A stretch of DNA of 64,000 bases from Allodiplogaster sudhausi (Eukaryota; Nematoda; Chromadorea; Rhabditida; Diplogasteridae), in contig CALZFC010000007.1 of assembly GCA_945643635.1 (NCBI GenBank), forward strand, positions 1,601,001 through 1,665,000. Direction: 5' to 3'. Both the position numbers and the translations under genes were made by a program. Below are positions 36,601-49,763 of the stretch, one piece after another; the first letter of the stretch is position 1; each line of letters begins with the position of its first letter. The notes under the pieces are model-generated. The model was given only the letters and a program-made list of their open reading frames with translations. It was not told the DNA's origin and made no database searches.

Positions 36601-37266
36601 GGCACTTCACGAGGAGGGAACTGCTTTCTTGTGGGTCTACACTACACTCTTTAGCTACCTTCAAGCATGCTTTCTTACTGGCCAACCCCTTGATCATTTT
36701 TCTCTGTAGTTCCGTCTTGTGCTTCTTTCTCTTTCTCCACTCCTCCCGTGCTCTTTGCTTATCAGTGATAGTTTCTAATTGGAATTTCCAACGTTGTTTT
36801 CTTTCTTCGCTTTTTCTCCCTCCTTTTCCTTTTGTTGTTATCGAATAGATTTAAATGGCAGGTGGTATCAATTGAAAATCATTGCGGATGGGAAATGTCC
36901 ACGACAAAGCATCTCTTTTCACTGATCTCTCTCTATTATCCGCTCTCTCTTCTTTTCTTGTTCTTTCTTTTTTTTATCGTTTTTGGTTCCATTATGAACT
37001 TTCATTCAGAATTAGGTTTTTTTCTAGAGTGAGGAATTAATTAGATGTTGGGTAATCACCGATTGGTATGCCTTGCTTCTCTTTTTTCACGCAACAATGG
37101 GCCAAGCAACAGCGAGTGCCTGGAGGCAGTAGGAAAAGATGCTCTTGGTCTTCATTCTTTTGTAATGTTTGTGACTGCCATCACTCTTCCTGCTCCTCTT
37201 GCTCGCATTCTTTTATATCCGCTCTCTTTCATTCTTCTTTTTTTTCTCTATCTACCTCTCTCGCGC

Positions 37267-37336
<70 letters not shown>

Positions 37337-37589
37337 TTCATTCGCTCGCTCTCCATTCCAACATTTTAGTTATCTTCTTTTATCGTTTAGTTCTTCTCTG
37401 CTTGCTTTCTCGCCAACGGTATCTTGTGTTGTTCGATTAACGTGAAGAGTGTTCGTGTAAGTTGTTGCTGCTGATGGAAATAGAATTCGATTGAAGATCG
37501 TGGTCTGGTGCATCGAGTGACTTCTCGTTGGTGGTGAGAATCGCGAGTAGTTCCACTCCTGACCCTCTTCCCTTTCTCCTGTCTTGGCC
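33663..37589. other. 3.9-kb pyrimidine-rich spacer
   Basis: Plus-strand CT-biased sequence with short tracts (about 35050-35100, 37260-37340) and scattered small frames. A G10 run lies at about 33693. I see no exon with both splice context and non-repetitive coding character. It may contain the upstream region or 5' UTR introns of the Ser/Pro-rich gene. Confidence 0.4.
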
Positions 37590-39318
37590 ATGTCTTCTGC
37601 CTCATCTGAGTCTGGCTACTGTGACTGGCTTCGCACGGAGGACGAGTGCACCTCGCCAGGGACGCCGGCTTCTCCTCTCCTGCCACCGGCGCCAGTCTCG
37701 GCGCGGCGCCCTCCGCCCCTCTCTGGCGCGGCGCCCAGCAAAAGAGCAGGCAGGAGACGGAGGAAGCAGATGCCGACTGCGTCGTCCATACTGGCGGCCA
37801 CTGCCTCTTCCGACAGCACCTCCCCGTGTCCCTCTCCTCCCTCCTCTTCCCTCTCCTCGTCAACCTCTTCTTCCTCTCTCTCCTTCCCTGACCGAGCGGA
37901 CTCTCCTGTCTCTTTGCATCCCTCGTTAGATGATTGTCTGGCTCGTGTGTATCTCTACTTCCAACAGCTTCTTCTCCATCTCCGTCGCCAAGAACACCTC
38001 CTTGGAAGGATAGAGATGATGGGATGGGAGGAGGATGCTCGTTGGGGAGCGGGCACTCGTGGAAGAGTAGACCCAAGTGGTTGTCTTTGCCCCCCTTTCA
38101 TTCTCGGGAATGGCGTGCCCTTCTTTGGTTTCTGGGCCACTCCCCACCCGACAGTCTCAGTTGCTCTCCGTGCACGCAGTGTTCAGCAATATCTTCACTT
38201 CCTGAAGAGGTCAAGGAGAATATTCAAGACATCCAATTCACAAGTCGTTTCTCTCAAGGAAAAGAAATGTATAATATAAAAAGTGAAACCTGCGGTTTTG
38301 AAACATGTAATTTCGTATTTAAGCATAATAGTGACGTTTTCTATGTGTTTTAGAAATTACCCGTCGGCAACGCGTGGGCCGTGTGCTGTCGCAGCTTCTG
38401 GCGGACAAGGTGGAGGTGTTGGCGGAGTCGGATGTTCTCCTTCATTGACTCATTCCCAGCCGACTCCATTGCTACTTCGGTCCAACTCTTCTCCCCGTGA
38501 GAATGCTATGCAGAAAGGTTGTCATTTTTCATTTTTTGTAAGAATTGCAAAAATGTCTGCTAGCAGGGCTAGCACTCCTTTTTATTGTCCTGGTGTTGTT
38601 CTGGATTGCTCGTCGTTAAAGATGGTGGGTTTCCCATGCTGAGCACGATATTTACCCCTTCACATATTCTGCTTACTAATTACTACTGCAACGAGTTTGT
38701 GCGGCTTGTCTGACTAGTCCGTTTGTCTACAACAATGTATGAGTGGCAAGGTTGTCTACGTAGTAAAGGAGGTTGACGGATTGACTGGGGAGGGAAGGGG
38801 GATATTACTCTTTCGCTTGCAGAATACTGTTGCTTTATATGGATGTTACGTTTTTGTAGGGTCGTAAGCCTGTTATCAATAATTTCTCCGGGCACAGCTA
38901 TAAATGATGAGAAATGATAATGGGGTGTAATTGTTCACAGGGGCCAGCGGCCTGCGACTGGAGGGGGCAGAGAGTGGGGCGGCCGTCACGGATCTCTTGC
39001 CTATCGCCCATGCCATGCAGATTGCAACTTCTGCGCCTCCTGAGGCGTACCTCAACCGGTCCATCTCCACTCTCTCCTCTATCTCCGTTCCACCGGCTCC
39101 GAATTCTCCGTCTGCCTACGATGGAAAAAGGTCATCTTGCCATCGCTTTTATTTCAGCTGTCAATTCATTTCATGTTTGATCGATTTAGTGTGAACTGAA
39201 CCTACCTGTGCATCCAATATTAGATCATGGAGAGATGTGGCCGCGTGTGTGCAGAAGACTCATCTACAACGGGCTTCTCCGCCAGGTGCACGATGTACCT
39301 GATTCTATCTTCACTCAC

Positions 39319-39370
<52 letters not shown>

Positions 39371-41203
39371 TCTCTGTCTCTGTCTCACTCTCACTCTCTG
39401 TCTCTCTCTCTCTACCTCCTTATCACTCGTTGAATTCTCCTGTCTTTGTTTTATATATAATTTCCATAGATATATTATTTCTTCCCTGCAGATCCGGACA
39501 TCCAGAAGCAGACTGAGGTGCCAGCGATGAAAGTTGAAGAGGAGACCGTGGATTCGTGCCCTGACACGACAGAAAATACCTCTCTGCCGTGCATGAATGC
39601 ATCCTTTTCGTCTGGTTAGCTTTGCCTCTTACTGGTAGCTTTTTCATTCTCACGTCTCTCACTTCCCTCCCCTCCCCTCGTTGTCACTCAATATTGTTTC
39701 TTCCAGAGGGTAGGAAGTGCAACACTGCTGGCATATATATATATTTCACCAAATTCATTTGCAGTAAATTTCAGGGAACTATCAACAAGGTGAGATGTGC
39801 GCTTATTATTTGGTTAGAAGGTAATTGTCGATGAGCGGGTGTGAACTCAACGGGCAAAGCGTGAGAAGAGAGTATTCACGAGAAAGGAGTTGAGAAGACG
39901 AGATAATTGATATCTTCGTTTTGTGTGGTGTTCTGAGTGGATTCACTTGAAATGGTAGGTTGGATCTCCGTGGACTCGTTCAGTTGTTACTTCCGTTGCC
40001 TCCTTTTGCTTCCTACGCAATCCCCTCGTGTTTGCTATGCAAGTGAGATGTGAGGCGCTTCCATTCTCTTCTTTCTCGCTTCGCACTGTCGCGACCGAAA
40101 TCGATTTCAGTTCATAGCGGGAACTATTTTTTTAAGTAGCAGTTGTATACGTTGTTGACCTTTTTGCTGTATTATTTGTACTTCAACATCCTTATTTTCC
40201 ATTTTGAGCGTTTCATCAGTAGCGCTGGAATTTAATCCTAAAAGCGGGGACTTCTGACAGGGTTCTAGAAAGAGGCGCCACTCCGGAAAGAGAAGAGAAG
40301 TTAATTTCGTTGGTTTTTACTGGAATCGATGCCTTGTATCTGCATGAACCAACCAACCGCCTCCTTTCCCTTTCGGTCTTGGAATGTCCTTGACATTCGC
40401 AAGGCCCATCCGGAGAGCATTCCTATATTTTGATATTCAAATATGAATCTTATATCTGATTTTTTGCCTCGCTGAGGTCGACATTTCTGAATATGTGTGC
40501 TGCACTGAAATTGGTGCCGGAAGTGTCCATTTCCTCGCCTGAACGGGACGGTCTCTCCCTGAAGCCCTTGGCCTTTCCACATCCGCGGGCAACCCTGCCT
40601 GTCTCTTCCTATGCACTCTTCTCTGTTCCCTCTCTTTCTCTCTCACTCTCCTAACTCTCTGTGCTCTCTGCGTGACAGCGGCCTCAGCCCCCTCCCGCCC
40701 ACGTCACGCGGCCTTCCTTCTCCTCCATGCGCCGCAGTGCCTGCAGCCGGACTGAGCATGGAAAAGAACGTCTCTAGAAGCTCCATTCATTCTTTCCAGC
40801 CTCTTTCTTTGCTTTCTTTTCCCATTCTCGCTTTCTTCTTGTTATCTCCTTTTTGGATGCATTTCAATGCGGAATCGTTTTCCTATTGATCTCAATATAT
40901 CTAGAAATTTATGGAGATATTAGGAATGAGGGGGTGTAGACTTCCACTATCTACTTTTGTCCCTGTTTCTGCCCTTTACTCTACCTCGTTCTCTATAATT
41001 GCCACGTAGTTTATAATGTCTCTCTCCCTCTCTCCTTCCCTTTTCCTCTTTATCTCTCACCCCTGTTCAGTTAACTCTTTATCATATTACTCCCACTCAG
41101 GCATATGTAGCATGCGGTCCGGTTCAGGGTGTCTTATGTCCCGCTTCTACGAGAGAACCTATCTCATTGGCCGTAGGGAGGGAGTTGTCAACAACGTGAC
41201 GTA
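37590..41203 (+). CDS. unidentified Ser/Pro-rich protein, exon phases uncertain
   Basis: The ATG at 37590 gives MSSASSESGYCDWLRTEDEC, then a Pro/Ser- and Arg-rich region. Downstream exons that join in phase are about 38357-38517 (ending SSPRENAMQK), 38941-39131 (GASGLRLEGAESGAAVTDLL, then PPEAYLNRSISTLSS), 39224-39275 (SWRDVAACVQKTHLQRASPP) and 39492-39614 (DPDIQKQTEVPAMKVEEE). A second block, 40496-40614 (CAALKLVPEVSISSPERDG), 40679-40772 (RPQPPPAHVTRPSFSSMRRS) and 41101-41203 (ending ERTYLIGRREGVVNNVT), also joins in phase and may belong to the same gene or a separate one. Between 37920 and 38450 two or three frames are open, so that part is ambiguous. No domain recognised; probably disordered. 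Confidence 0.4.
39327..39412. repeat. (CT)n microsatellite
   Basis: CT run with TGTCT interruptions in an intron of the Ser/Pro-rich gene. Confidence 0.9.
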
Positions 41204-42200
41204 GGTGAAAAAACGCTCCGTTAACAGGGAGTGGGAGAAAGAGAGAGACATAGAGTGAGCGTCTCAAACCAGGGAGAGAAAGGCTGAGAGAGAGTGAGAT
41301 TGGGGTTGAGAAGAGAAAAAAGGAGGCTAGCCATTATATATGTCCTCTCGTTTGTCATTGGGGATCCCTTCATTTCATCTGCCTGTTTTCTCTACCCTTT
41401 TTTCACCAATACATTTCCTCCTCTTTTGGACCCCTGCCATCCTCTCTTCATCTTTGGAATGGCTAATACTATCGCTGTTTCCTGTCTTCCGCGATGAAGG
41501 AGAGTACGCAGAGCCTTCTCATAAAATGTAAGCTTCGTCTTGCGCTATTAGAGATGGAAGGTGTCCTTTACTTTCTGCTCGTGATGAAGTGGGAGTTTCT
41601 TTTTGACGCCGACAGCATTTATATTTCATAGTGCATGGGGTGCAAAGAATCTTAACCGTGTGGCATCAGAATAGAAAATGCCGGTCCCTCCATATCATAT
41701 CTGATTTCTGATATTACTACATCTTCCTGTGTCGATTCCAACGTGGCATTTTCATTCCACCATTCCTTTCCGGCTCTTCCTTTTTTGGGGCGAACATTCA
41801 ATTACTTGCTTCTTGTAGAACAATCAATACAAAGACGTGCTCAGATTGGTTCAATTAAATCACGTTCTGTATGTATATGTTGTATGCGACAAATACCGGG
41901 CACTGACATGATAAATATCTATACAAAAGGAGCTGATTCTATGAGAAAATGTTCCTACTAACAATTCAGTTTGAATGGCATGATAGATCCCTGCGCTAAT
42001 CTAAGACGTACTTGTAATCAATTGTTGGTTCCTTCTATTCCTGTTTCCTTATCTTCTCGTGGGCCACTCCCTGTCACTCTTGAATGCTGCAATGCACCTT
42101 GTCTGTGTTATCTATCACTTTATGCTTCTTTCCGCTCTCTCTTTCCTACGCTTCTCCACTCCTTCTCCCTCTATCCTCTCGTTTATTCACCCACTCTCTC

Positions 42201-42251
<51 letters not shown>

Positions 42252-42904
42252 CTCCAATTCGACCAGCCGCTATCCGCCCCTTCCTTCGCCCTTTCAGCTC
42301 ACGCACTTCCCGTTCACTCGATTTATGTTTCACTCTCCTTTCTTCTCAGTCCTTTTATACTTTCTCTCTCTCTCTCTCACTCTCACTCTCACTCACTCTC
42401 TCTCTCTTTCTCTCCCTCTCTCATTATAATTCTCTCACAGTCTTTTCTAATGATTATGTTGCACAACTTTCTTCTTTTCTTTCTTTTTGGCTCCTTTTTT
42501 TCGACATCTGGCTGGGTTACCTTCACTCTCGTCGCAAGATCTGATAGTTCTCTTTTTTCCTACTCGCTTTATCGCTTACCCAAGAGATTTTCTCTCTCTC
42601 CTCATCTCTTTCGCTGTCATATTCCTTCTTTCTATCTATATCTCTTTCCGTACTCTGCCCTTTTTTATTCATTCAGCTTTAGAATTTCTCGTTTACTATA
42701 TAATTGGGATCGATGAGATGTAAAACCGGAACAATCTCTCTCCTTTGGTTTATGCATTATGTGGTTTACTGTCTATTTTGTATTATATTATTCTGCTGGG
42801 CTTGGAGCAGTAATAGTGAGTGGACGTCATCCTATCTGTTACCATAGACACGTCCTCTTCGCCAGCGTTATCCGAGCATCACTTTCTTTTGCTATCTTCT
42901 GGTG

Positions 42905-42944
<40 letters not shown>

Positions 42945-43096
42945 TATGTCTCCCTATTGTGTCAGCTCTTCTGTGGTTAAGCTCTCCCTTTTACTGCTCA
43001 CTACGCCATTGATTCTGGCTGGATTGTAGAAATCTGACGTTGTTTACTGTTTGAGATTTCAGCGCGCCGCTTGAACGATTTGTCGTAATCGTGTGT
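41204..43096. other. CT-rich spacer
   Basis: Dominated by pyrimidine tracts (about 42197-42247, 42362-42420, 42908-42943). Long Ser/Leu frames here are repeat artefacts. No exon supported. Confidence 0.45.
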
Positions 43097-43953
43097 ATGC
43101 TGTCTTCTATATTCAGAAGGAAGAGGTTAGTAGTGGAATCGACGTTGCTCTCTGCCTGCCAGGAGATGCCTTCAGCCGCGACGGCGTCTCCCCCCTCAGG
43201 GGAATCCGCAGTTGGCTTCTCGCTCACCTCCGTCGCCTCGCTGCCTCTCCTTGCTCCTTGGCAGAAGCTCAAGCCGTCCCTCTCGTCTTCGTCTCTCCCC
43301 TCCTCTTCCAGACCCCCCTCTGCTCCTTCTCTTCCATCATCCTCAAGGAGTCCATCATCTGGCGAAGACTGCGAACTGCTGTCTGACCCCGATGACGAGG
43401 GTTGCATGGCGGCCCCCCGAGGCAGTCAAGCAGAAGCGTGTCCAGCCATTCAAGGAGGGTCAAGGAGGGAGGAAGAAAGTGAAGAAGAATACGAGGAGAT
43501 GGAAGATGTAGATGAGAAAGAAGAGAACAGAAGAAGCAGAGGCTGCGTGATCATCCCTATGACTGACGAAGAGTTGGAGTACGTGGAGAGAGCACACGAG
43601 GAGAGTCGATTCCTGGATGTATACTCCGACCCGGCCGAGAGGTTCATGGCAGCGCCCCCTTTCTTCTTCTCTCTCATCTACACTCCTGAGAGATGGCCAC
43701 TCTCTGCCAGAGTCCTGAGGATACTCACGGCTGCCTCCAGGGGAAGACTCTTCTTCGCTCATCATGGTATTTACTTTCTTTTCCTCATTATAACTCGAGC
43801 AATGGCCTTGCAGCATTATCGTTCAGAATTTTTACTTATTATGGAGACAATGTTGTGGCGAATGTGGGACTGAGGGAAATCTGTGCTGATGCTTGTTATA
43901 AAGAACGATTAATTCGAAAAGAATTGCAAAGGCAGATGAAAGAGATGCACTAG
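43097..43953 (+). CDS. acidic protein with conserved-looking C-terminus, unidentified
   Basis: The first ATG is at 43097 (MLSSIFRRKRLVVEST). A Ser/Pro-rich stretch follows (SLPSSSRPPSAPS), then an acidic block (EEESEEEYEEMEDVDEKEEN) and PMTDEELEYVERAHEESRFL with LDVYSDPAERF. A 47-nt intron (43767-43813) joins in phase to a last exon, LSFRIFTYYGDNVVANVGLR, ending ERLIRKELQRQMKEMH at 43953. The final exon is plainly coding, with mixed composition and a helical end. Other frames are open over the first half, so the start is less sure, and an upstream exon is possible because an AG acceptor lies near 43121. Function unknown; the acidic block suggests a nuclear or chromatin-linked protein, as inference only. 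Confidence 0.5.
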
Positions 43954-44122
43954 AGTGCAATGCTATTTTTCATATTCAGTAAACTGTCAAGTAAAGTCCA
44001 TTATTTAAATGATATTTCAAGAGAAATATAGACCAACCCATAAAACAAAATTAGCTTGAAATGATAGATGTTCTGGAATCCATTGAAGAGGAAAAAGCTG
44101 AAAAAGGGAGGAGATCATTTTA

Positions 44123-44269
44123 ATGCGCGACCGCTGTGGAACTCGGTTGTGTGTATTGCTCACCGTCCCAGTGTCCATGATGAGATCTCCGAAAGGTCAT
44201 CCCTCTTCTTCCCCTACCCTCTCTCTTGGTTTTATCCTCTTCTTTCATCTCTCTCTACCTTTCTCTCTT

Positions 44270-44308
<39 letters not shown>

Positions 44309-45592
44309 TTATAAATATATACTTCTTTGCGTGCTATCTAACCATCCTCGTTTCCAGGCTTCGAATCAGCTCAGCTGCAGACAACCTGGGCTCGCTCTCA
44401 TGCAGCAGACTCTGTCGTCAGCACTGAAGGTTCGTGAAGCTGGAAAGTGTCCACTCTGCCTCCTTCGCTCTCTCCCAATATAAACAACGTCGATTTCACT
44501 TTATTACATAAAATTAATATTTGCTGCTGGTGGAATAAAGCACCACATTACATAGTTCCGTCCTTTCAGATGCTTGGGGCGCATGTTTTTTGAGTATTCG
44601 GTGTAGATTTCACGGCAAATACGTTGCCCAGCTTGTTAATTTGAATGGACAACGTGTCGCAGTGCCAGTTGTTGCAGACAGTCCATTTCAGAGTTTTTGA
44701 CAGCTTCATTATTCGGTTACAGTGAGTTCTTATCTTAGCCCCTTGCAGGGCTCCCTTTCACTCTCGCCTCTTGCCATTCTTTTTTCCACGTTGCACAATT
44801 TCCACCTCTTCTCTGGCATGACCAAACAACTTTGACTCTCGCTCTCTCTTTCTACCTCTCCCCCCCTCCCCACCCTTTCTTCCCTTCCCTTTCCCTTTCT
44901 TCTTTTGCCCTTCCCTCTCGTATGCTTTATCTCCTGCCACAGTTCCCACTCTTTCCTCTCGATTCACGAATGATCTCGGTTGTCTCTGGCTGGTAGCTGG
45001 GTCTTGAAGAAATGCTGCGCTCCTCTATGCTGTAATCCGTGCTCTTTCCCCTCAGGCATTTTCCATTTTCCCTCTCAATCTCTCCATCTCTCTCTCTCCC
45101 CCTCTCGCTCTGTCTCTCTCTCCCTCCATTTTAACTCATTTTCTTCCTCTGTTGCTTTCTTTTCTTTTCTCTCTGCATCTCTCATGCCTTCCTGCTCTCT
45201 TATTAATGCAGCATCCTTAGTTTTATCTTTCCCTCTCAAGTATGTTGTCACTGCCCTCATGCCTGTGTGAGATGTCTGCAGGAATATTTGTCTCTCGGCA
45301 GCCGCCTCTCTTTCTCTGATGTCTCTCTCTGACCCGTGCACTCTCTGTAGAACTAGTCATTTCTTCTTCGCACTTTCTCTGTCGAACTCCTCCGCGAATT
45401 CTTCCATTTTGACTTGCCTGCGTAATGAGCGAAAGGGTGTGCTTAGAAGAAAAACAATTCTAGAATGTTCTCTCCACGTTCTGTAGTGGAGTGCAAGGCA
45501 GATTCCCTCTCATCCCAACTACGTTCTTCTTTCCTTTGCTGACTTCATCTGTTTGCTCGTGTGCAGTCCTCACTCTCCTATTCTGTCACTCC

Positions 45593-45680
<88 letters not shown>

Positions 45681-46518
45681 CACTCTGTTCTCTTGTCCTG
45701 CTCCATTCGGTAGCTGGCAACATTGTCTTCATTCATGAATAATGCACTTTCATGGAATAGTGCGTGGGAATAAAAGAGGATTGAAAGAAGAAGAGGATTG
45801 CGTAGATAGAAGAAGAGAAGAGAACGGACAGACCCTAGTGTGCTTTCTCTCTTCCTAGAGGCTATCCTGACTGTCTCTGCCCCCTCGCAGTCTCCACTCT
45901 CTCAACCCTCCTCCCCCTCTCCTTCTCGACCGTTCTCCGGTGCTCCTCTTCTCTTACAATCAGTGCCTCTGTTGCCTCCTCATCTGCCAACATATCGTCA
46001 CGAAGTGTCCGTCCAACCTTCTCCCTCTCAGGAGAAGATTCTCTCTCGTCCACTCTGCTTCCCTCAGCTACTCTTCCTCTTCTGCCCTGGCGACTTCTCC
46101 TCTACCGTCCACTTCTGCTGCATCCTCCACTTTTCTTTTGTACGCTTCAAGAGTACGCATTACGCCCTTTCGCTCCTTACTTCCTGGCAGCCTTATCATT
46201 GATTGGGACGAATTGAAGAGGCTAGAGAAACGAGAGAGAGGAGAGAAGATAGAACGAGAGAGAGAGAGAGAGAGTACAGATAGAGAGCGAGAAGGAGATG
46301 GAGGCTGGAATGAGAGAGCGGAGGGAGTCGGAGTCCGACGCGTTCTCTGCCTGAGTTGTCGCTTTCTCTTGATGAATGTGTGTGTCGAAGAAAGAAAACA
46401 GCTATAAGCTGCGAGGTCCTTCTCGTCTTCTCTCCCTTTTTCCCTAACTCCTCTTTTCTCGTACTTTATCTGCTCTAGCCTAGCTGTCCCTCCTCTCGGT
46501 CTCCTCTTTTCTGTCTCC

Positions 46519-46565
<47 letters not shown>

Positions 46566-46567
46566 CT

Positions 46568-46609
<42 letters not shown>

Positions 46610-48204
46610 CTTCTCTCTCTCTCTCTCCCTCTCTCTCTCTCTCCATCTCCATCCATCTCTATCTTTATATCTTTTTCTGTGTTGTTCAATCTCACGCTCA
46701 CCGATACTCTTCACCTTTGTCTCTAATCTCATTTGTTGCATGCACCGTTTCTCCCTCTGTTTTTGCTCACTTCTCTTTCTACTTTCGTCAATCTTAACAG
46801 CTATTCAGTGAATCTGATACACTCCTCTTTTTCTTCGTCCTCTCCATTTCTCTATTTCTCTCAAGGCTGAGCACTTCTTGGGTCCCCCATTCCCGGTCGT
46901 TCTTCTTTGCCATGTAGATCAAAAAACAGCAAGGAGCTGTTCCCACCCATATAGCACTCTGATATGCACCGTTTTCTCCCTCTGTCTTTCGTTAACTTCA
47001 CTTCTCTTTCCACTTTCGTCAGGCTTAACACCTATTAGGTGAATCTGATACATTCCTCTTTTTTTCCTCTCCATTTTTCCTCTAGGCCGAGCACTTCTGG
47101 ATTCTCCATTCCCGGTCGTTCTTCTTCGCCGTGTAGATCAAAAAAACAGCAAGGAGTCTTTTCCCACCAACTAGCGCTCCGACTAAAGTGGAGTATAGCA
47201 GAGTGGCGTGCCTCTTGCATTGTTCCCCATTTGGCACGGTTTTGCGACAAATTGATGATGATTAGTTTGTAATAATGCAATAATTGAAGGGAAGCAGCCG
47301 CCAGCAGCGGCGACTGCTCCAGCCAATCTGCCGACTCCCACGGCCACGCCAGGGGCAGCCCAGCCCCTTCTTCATCTCAATCTCGGTCCGCTCTCCGTCG
47401 CTGCCGATTCCAACAAGTCATCGCCACCAGCTTCTCTGAAAGGTCGTCTCTCTCTTCTGCTCTATTTTTTGTCTTCATTGAAGTCTCTCCTTCTCCTTGT
47501 TATTGAATTCTATGACCTTAGTATTGAGTTTAGGATTTAATGATTTGTCGTAAAAAAAAATTCTTGGTTATCTCGGCTTGCGTTTATGTGGAACGGCTTT
47601 TTAAACCGTGATTTTTGTTATGGCTGAATAAAGAAAGATGTAAACAGTTACAGAGCCGACTCCGACAGGACCATCGCAGCCAGTTCGACAGTTTTCACTG
47701 GAACAGCAGATCAGACTGCCAACTCCCCCCACTCCGGAGTCGCCTTTGGAACAAGCGCCTCCGGCTGCTCCTTCTACCGCTTCTCTCGACGACTTTGGCG
47801 GTTTCCATCTATCCATGATGGATGTTGTAAGTTGTACTTCTGTTCTGTCGTTCTCCATATATTTACAGCTTTTTAATAGATCCAATTAAGCTGAGCGAGG
47901 AGATCTGGCACTACCACACATTAACAGCGCAGACCGAGGTGACTCTCAACAGGAAACTTCATCTACGAGATATGCTGTACTGGTCGATATCACCCGTTTT
48001 CCCCAGTCAGTTCTGCCCTTTGCACCCACCCTAACCTTTTCATCTTCATCTTTTACTTTTAAATTGTTAACTTGTTGCTTGCAGTGTGCGGGCTATACGT
48101 GGTTGGGTCTTCACTCAATGGATTCGGAAACAACTCTTCCGATATGGACTTGTGCCTCATGATCACCAACAAGGATGTCAGTATGCTTATTTCTATCTCT
48201 CTCT

Positions 48205-48250
<46 letters not shown>

Positions 48251-49440
48251 CTCTCTCTCTCTTCCTCTCTCTCTCTTTCTTTTCTGGTTGTCTCCTTCTA
48301 CTCCCCTAAAGCTGATTGACATATTGCAGTTGGACCAGAAGTCGGATGCAGTTGTAGTGCTGAACATGATCATGGACAATCTCAAGCTTGTCGACTTCGT
48401 CGCCCAGCAGCAACTCATCACTGCCAAGGTTCTCTTCTCGCACTAAAATATTTTGTTATTTAGAACCGCTTTGTAAAAAGTGGCTATTGTTCTGTTCGAG
48501 TGTTATTATGGTTTTCTGCTATTCTTGTTTGTGACGTCTGGCGTTGGAAGTAGATTAAAATCGAGAGATTGGGGGGGGGGGGGTGGAAAGGTAGTATTGA
48601 CACGAATGATTTTCCCCCGCTTCTGCTATTCTGCCACTACTTTAGAGAGAGGCTTGGGGAAGTGTGCATGGGTAAAATGAGTTGACGATGGAACGTGTAA
48701 TAGGAATCCACGAGATTACACCTGCTTGTTCTTCTTCAAAGCCCGAATATTTACTGAAAGAGTTATAAACAACTGGAAGAATGGGACTCTTTGCCACGCT
48801 GGTCTTTTGCCACTGGCTCATTGGCTGTGATCATATCTCTCGTAGTCTCCTTCCCTTTCTTTCTCTGGTAACCTCGCTCGTTCTCTTTCTAACCCACCCT
48901 CTCGCTTTCTCCTTGTTCCATTCTCTCCTCCCCCACCATCATCCTTTCGGCAGGTGTGCTCCGTACCGAGAATGCAGCAGTGAGAGAGAGAAAGGGCTAG
49001 AAAAAAGGTAGAAAAAGCGAAACGTCATTGATCGGCAGCGAACTGGAGAGAGAAAGAATAACGAAGTGCCCTTTTTGCTTAGTGCAGTTTACTGATTGAG
49101 CCATGAGATAAGGCTGCCTTATAGGTCTAAACCGTCCGCAGGTTTTCCTGGTGTGGCAATAAAGTGAACACCAAAAGGGTTTTCACTTGAAAAAGTTGCA
49201 GCCCTGCTTTAAAAAGTGTTGAAACAAAAAAAATATTGTTTAAAAAGTTAGAGGAATACATTGGTCACTGACTGCAGGTTCCGATACTCCGCATAAATTT
49301 CCACGCGCCCTTCTCTGACATCACCGTGGACTTGAATGCGAATAACTCTGTCGCCATAAAGAACACGCATCTCCTCTGCTATTACTCTTCATGTAAGGAT
49401 GTTTGTGAGAGAGGGAGTGAGACAGAGAGGAAGAGATTGG

Positions 49441-49483
<43 letters not shown>

Positions 49484-49712
49484 CGAGAGAAAAGGTAGCA
49501 TAGATGAAGAGTCGTTGTTTCAGTCGACTGGAGAGTGCGTCCCTTGGTGTCGGTGATCAAGGAGTGGGCAAAGAAGAAAGGCATCAACGATGCGAATCGT
49601 TCTTCCTTCACGTCGTACTCGCTTGTGCTCATGCTCATCCACTACCTGCAGTGTGCGGTTTCTACTCATTCTCTCCTGTCTTTCTCTCTCTCGCCCTTCC
49701 GAATTCATCCTC

Positions 49713-49763
<51 letters not shown>

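Larger units (their letters stand above)
44429..47289 (+). other. 2.9-kb CT-rich intron or spacer within the gld-2 region
   Basis: No exon seen apart from the flanking ones. Contains large pyrimidine tracts at 45599-45675 and 46521-46645 and the tandem duplication at 46741-47182. It is an intron if the 44.1-44.4 kb exons belong to gld-2, otherwise upstream sequence. Confidence 0.4.

Noticed and set aside
37936..37967. 32-nt intron in the Ser/Pro-rich gene
   Set aside because: Possible by signals and phase, but the uninterrupted frame is also open; too short to accept without RNA data.
46068..46741. Long Arg/Glu-rich minus-strand frames
   Set aside because: Reverse strand of CT tracts; composition is fully explained by AG dinucleotides.
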